Made by a program: the position numbers and the translations under genes. From assembly GCA_963849485.1 (NCBI GenBank), contig CAWKIF010000114.1, positions 10,809-74,808 on the forward strand: a stretch of 64,000 bases of DNA. The letters are read 5' to 3'. The first letter of the stretch is position 1. Every line of letters starts with the position of its first letter. This DNA is from CAVTWJ01 sp963849485. Lineage in GTDB: Bacteria > Oederibacteriota > Muellerivitia > Muellerivitales > Muellerivitaceae. Under the pieces are notes generated by a model. The model searched no databases, was not told where the DNA came from, and worked only from the letters and a program-made list of their open reading frames with translations. This document shows, in pieces, positions 61,793-64,000 of the stretch.

Positions 61793-62333
61793 TCATCCTG
61801 AGCATGAGGTAAATGAGCAGTCATCCTGAGCGGAGTTTGGCAGTTTCATCGCCAAACCCCAGTCGAAGGGACCTGCGGTCTGTCTTTCGTCCTGACCGAC
61901 CCTCAAAAGCTCATCTCCGAAATACTCGAAGAAATTATTCTCCGTCTCTTCCACTCGCACGCGATCCAACTTCCCTGCCGGCAGCACGTCATTCAGCAAC
62001 TCAAAGACTACCTTACAAAGATTCTCCGTGGTCGGCACCCGATTCACGAACTTCGGGATCGAGATTCAAGTTGGCGTGGTCAAATCGTTCCACCACTCTT
62101 TTTCGTACCACCAAATCCAGATCGGCCAGGTTCACCACCATGCCCGTCTCCGGGTCCAGCATGGCCGCCCACCAGCACTTCCACCACATAGTTGTGCCCG
62201 TGGCCATGGGGATTGTTGCACTTCCCATACGCCGCCCGGTTCTCCTCGCGCGTAGCGCGTCCGAATGCAGCCGGTGGCTGGCGCTCAGCATATAGCGGCG
62301 TCCAAAGTAAGCCTTCTCAGAGTCGGCGCTCAC
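61793..62333 (-). CDS. 6-pyruvoyl-tetrahydropterin synthase family protein, paralogue 1, frameshifted
   Basis: Zinc-binding His motifs can be read across frame breaks: LSASHRLHSDAL, then an HGHGHNY motif near 62200, PETGMVVNLADLDLVVRKRV, ERFDHANLNLDPE and PTTENLCKVVFELLNDVLPA. The start codon overlaps the stop of paralogue 2 by 4 bases (62330-62333). PTPS-type enzymes convert dihydroneopterin triphosphate into pterin products, for example in queuosine synthesis. Confidence 0.75.
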
Positions 62334-62745
62334 AGCCCTCCCCGGTACTCGGCAAATATCTCCGGCGTCTCATATACGCGAACCCGGCTCAACCGCGCCC
62401 CGCCGGCCGCCGTCACCGCAGGCTCCAGCCGTTTCCACGCGGCAATCGCAATATTCTCCGTGGTCGGAATCAGCTTCCCGTCGCAAATTCGGGTGTCTCC
62501 AGGTTCAGATGACGATGATCGTAAGCCTCCAGGACCTCCCGCTCCATCACATCTTTCAGCCACTTCAGGTCCACGACAAATCCGGTCACCGGGTCGGGCT
62601 CGCCGGCCACCGTTACCTCCAGCGTGTAATTGTGCCCGTGCCCATTCCGGTTGGCGCAGCGCCCGAACACCCGCTCGTTCCCCTCCGCCGTCCAGGCCTC
62701 GTTCCAGTAGTAGTGCGAAGCGGAAAACGTAGCCCGCCGCGTCAA
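62330..62745 (-). CDS. 6-pyruvoyl-tetrahydropterin synthase family protein, paralogue 2, one frameshift
   Basis: About 138 residues: FSASHYYWNEAWTAEGNERV, FGRCANRNGHGHNYTLEVTV, DPVTGFVVDLKWLKDVMERE, AYDHRHLNLETP, then after a frame break near 62480 LIPTTENIAIAAWKRLEPAV and VYETPEIFAEY. It has the Cys and HxH of the active site. It is adjacent to paralogue 1 and the folE piece, forming a pterin cluster. Confidence 0.8.
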
Positions 62746-62872
62746 GAAAAATCATTTCGAACCCTCACTCGAACGAGATGCGTGGAGCCCCAGCTCTCGA
62801 TTCTCGAGACATGGTCAAAGACTCATCGAAGCCACGCGCGAAAAAGCTGCAGAACCTAATGGAGGCTAGCAG

Positions 62873-63898
62873 CTAGAAGCTGTATATTTCCCGTCCCTTC
62901 CAGCTTACCCGCTTCAGAACCCGATGCTGAAACCAGCTGCGATAAAGCAGCACCACGAACAGTGGCAGCCCCAACGGCGCCAAGGCGCAATCGCGCAAAC
63001 GGGAAATTCGACTTCGCCACCCGCGCATAAAACCGCACCAGCGTCCGCACCCAGCAGCAGCGCCATGCACCCAGCCTGCGCCCAGCCATTCCAGCGAGTG
63101 CGACGCAAGCGCGCATTCCAAAGCTACACCGTCAGCACCGGCAAGCCCAGCAGCAGGACAAAGTCCGAGAGCCCGCCAAACCGCCAGCGCCAGCGAGTTA
63201 TCGAACAGCAGCGCCAGATTCTTCGTCCATCCCTCCACCATCGCCGCGGTCGACCGGTACATGCGCGTGGCAACCGCGTCCTCGGCATAGCGAAAGCGCA
63301 GGCCGACCTTGCGCCGCTTGGCCAGGAAAGCCAGTTCCACATCCTCGAGAACTTTATTGGCCACGCTTGCGTGCCCGCCCAGCCCGCCGATACGCCTCCC
63401 GCTCCACCGCAGGAACTGGCCGTTGGCAGCGGCGATCCGCTGATTCGGGTCGCTCACTTTGGCCGGCGGATAGGCCAGCGCCAGCTCGCAGAAAACCAGC
63501 GGCATCAGCGGCCGCTGCGGAGAGCCCGCTCACCAACTGTCGCGGCGAATAGCTCAGCATCCCCACCTTGTGCCGCGAGCCTCATGCATGGCCCGCCGCA
63601 GGTTTCCCGGCTCATGAACCGTGTCCGCGTCGGTAAACAGCAGCCAACGCCCGCGCGCCTTCCTGGCAGCCGTCCAAATGGCGTTCGTCTTTCCCGTCCA
63701 GCCGCGTTCCAGCTTGCCTGCCTCCATCACCGTAACCCCGGCAAATCCCCGTGCAATCTCCGCCGTTTTGTCGGTCGAGCGATCATCCACAACCACCAGT
63801 TCCCAATCCTTGCCCAGCTCGAATATCTCCTCACTCTGGCTCACCAGCGACTCGAGGCACGCGCCCAGGCAATCCGCCTCATTCCGCGCCGGAACCAC
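62873..63898 (-). CDS. Family 2 glycosyltransferase, frameshifted
   Basis: N-terminal GT2 core in one frame (VPARNEADCLGACLESLVSQ, WELVVVDDRSTDKTAEIARG, GWTGKTNAIWTAARKARGRW, LLFTDADT with the DxD-type motif), then a break near 63570 and a second segment (LVFCELALAYPPAKVSDPNQ, GGHASVANKVLEDVELAFLA, YRSTAAMVEGWTKNLALLFD) and further breaks in the C-terminal membrane helices (ALAPLGLPLFVVLLYRSWFQ). It is similar in layout to hopanoid-cluster-type GT2 proteins. The start is GTG at 63898 or further upstream in another frame. Confidence 0.72.
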
Positions 63899-63903
63899 AA
63901 CTG

Positions 63904-64000
63904 TCAGCTCATCAGCTCTTCGGGCTCCGGCTGGTCGAACACAGTTCCCGCGCGCGCCAGCATAGGCGGGCGCTCGCCCGGCTCGTCGAAAAGGCCAACA
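63904..64000 (-). CDS. 3' end of an unidentified gene
   Basis: A minus-strand frame open from the window edge gives GLFDEPGERPPMLARAGTVF and DQPEPEELMS before a TGA at 63904-63906. It is too short to identify and lies immediately upstream of the glycosyltransferase. Confidence 0.4.
   Translation of the reverse strand, partial: VGLFDEPGERPPMLARAGTVFDQPEPEELMS

Overview
The window reads as one bacterial chromosomal segment (about 1-46.9 kb), followed by a lower-GC accessory island (about 46.9-59.85 kb) and a patchwork of gene fragments at the right edge (about 59.85-64 kb). The organism is Gram-negative: there are TonB-dependent and beta-barrel outer-membrane proteins, an ExbB-ExbD-TonB motor and lipoproteins with lipoboxes. 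Three surface lipoproteins carry long Thr/Pro-rich spacers ahead of NHL-like propellers. I associate that style with poorly cultured candidate phyla, but I cannot name the taxon from sequence alone.

Region 1 (0.2-11.4 kb) is a chemosensory locus. Two receiver proteins lie on the plus strand. A minus-strand operon then runs cheA, cheW, a TonB-dependent receptor, a YfiR-family periplasmic protein, a methyl-accepting protein with a YfiN-like (CHASE8) periplasmic domain, cheY, cheB and a cheR-cheX fusion. The arrangement suggests an outer-membrane/periplasm relay (receptor, YfiR, CHASE8) whose usual diguanylate-cyclase output has been replaced by a chemotaxis output.

Region 2 (11.6-33 kb) holds mostly housekeeping and membrane genes: Sua5/TsaC, an aldo/keto reductase, an M32 carboxypeptidase, PilZ, the ResB/CcsA cytochrome c maturation pair, LivF/LivG, a HAD phosphatase, a methyltransferase, a DCC-lipase-maturation-factor fusion, a sterol-desaturase family protein and a GT39-like transferase. 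It carries a family of palindromic repeats; one lies inside the ccsA reading frame and one has extended the 3' end of the GT39-like gene. A four-helix-bundle gene with 32-bp inverted termini splits livG from livF.

Region 3 (33-46.9 kb) has exbB-exbD-tonB, an array of paralogous beta-barrels and Thr/Pro-rich NHL-like lipoproteins, a periplasmic beta-carbonic anhydrase, serS, a YkgJ-type cysteine-cluster protein, a NERD protein, a DUF2156 protein and dCMP deaminase.

Region 4 (46.9-59.85 kb) is a defence-type island: a tRNA-like remnant at its left edge, a decayed AbiE toxin-antitoxin pair with intact-looking operators, a truncated DUF2971 gene, a small HTH protein behind 10-bp phased repeats, a papain/C39-like peptidase, an XRE regulator, a Bil-like ubiquitin-conjugation operon (Ubl-E2-JAB-E1), a RadC-like JAMM gene, and a decayed type I restriction system (hsdR with many frameshifts, hsdM cut short).

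Region 5 (59.85-64 kb) joins incomplete pieces of metF, an amidase, folE, two 6-pyruvoyl-tetrahydropterin-synthase paralogues and a family 2 glycosyltransferase, nearly all frameshifted. It looks like a chimeric assembly or low-quality sequence rather than a natural locus. Single-base frameshifts become much more frequent from 33 kb rightwards, so apparent pseudogenes there may partly be sequencing errors.
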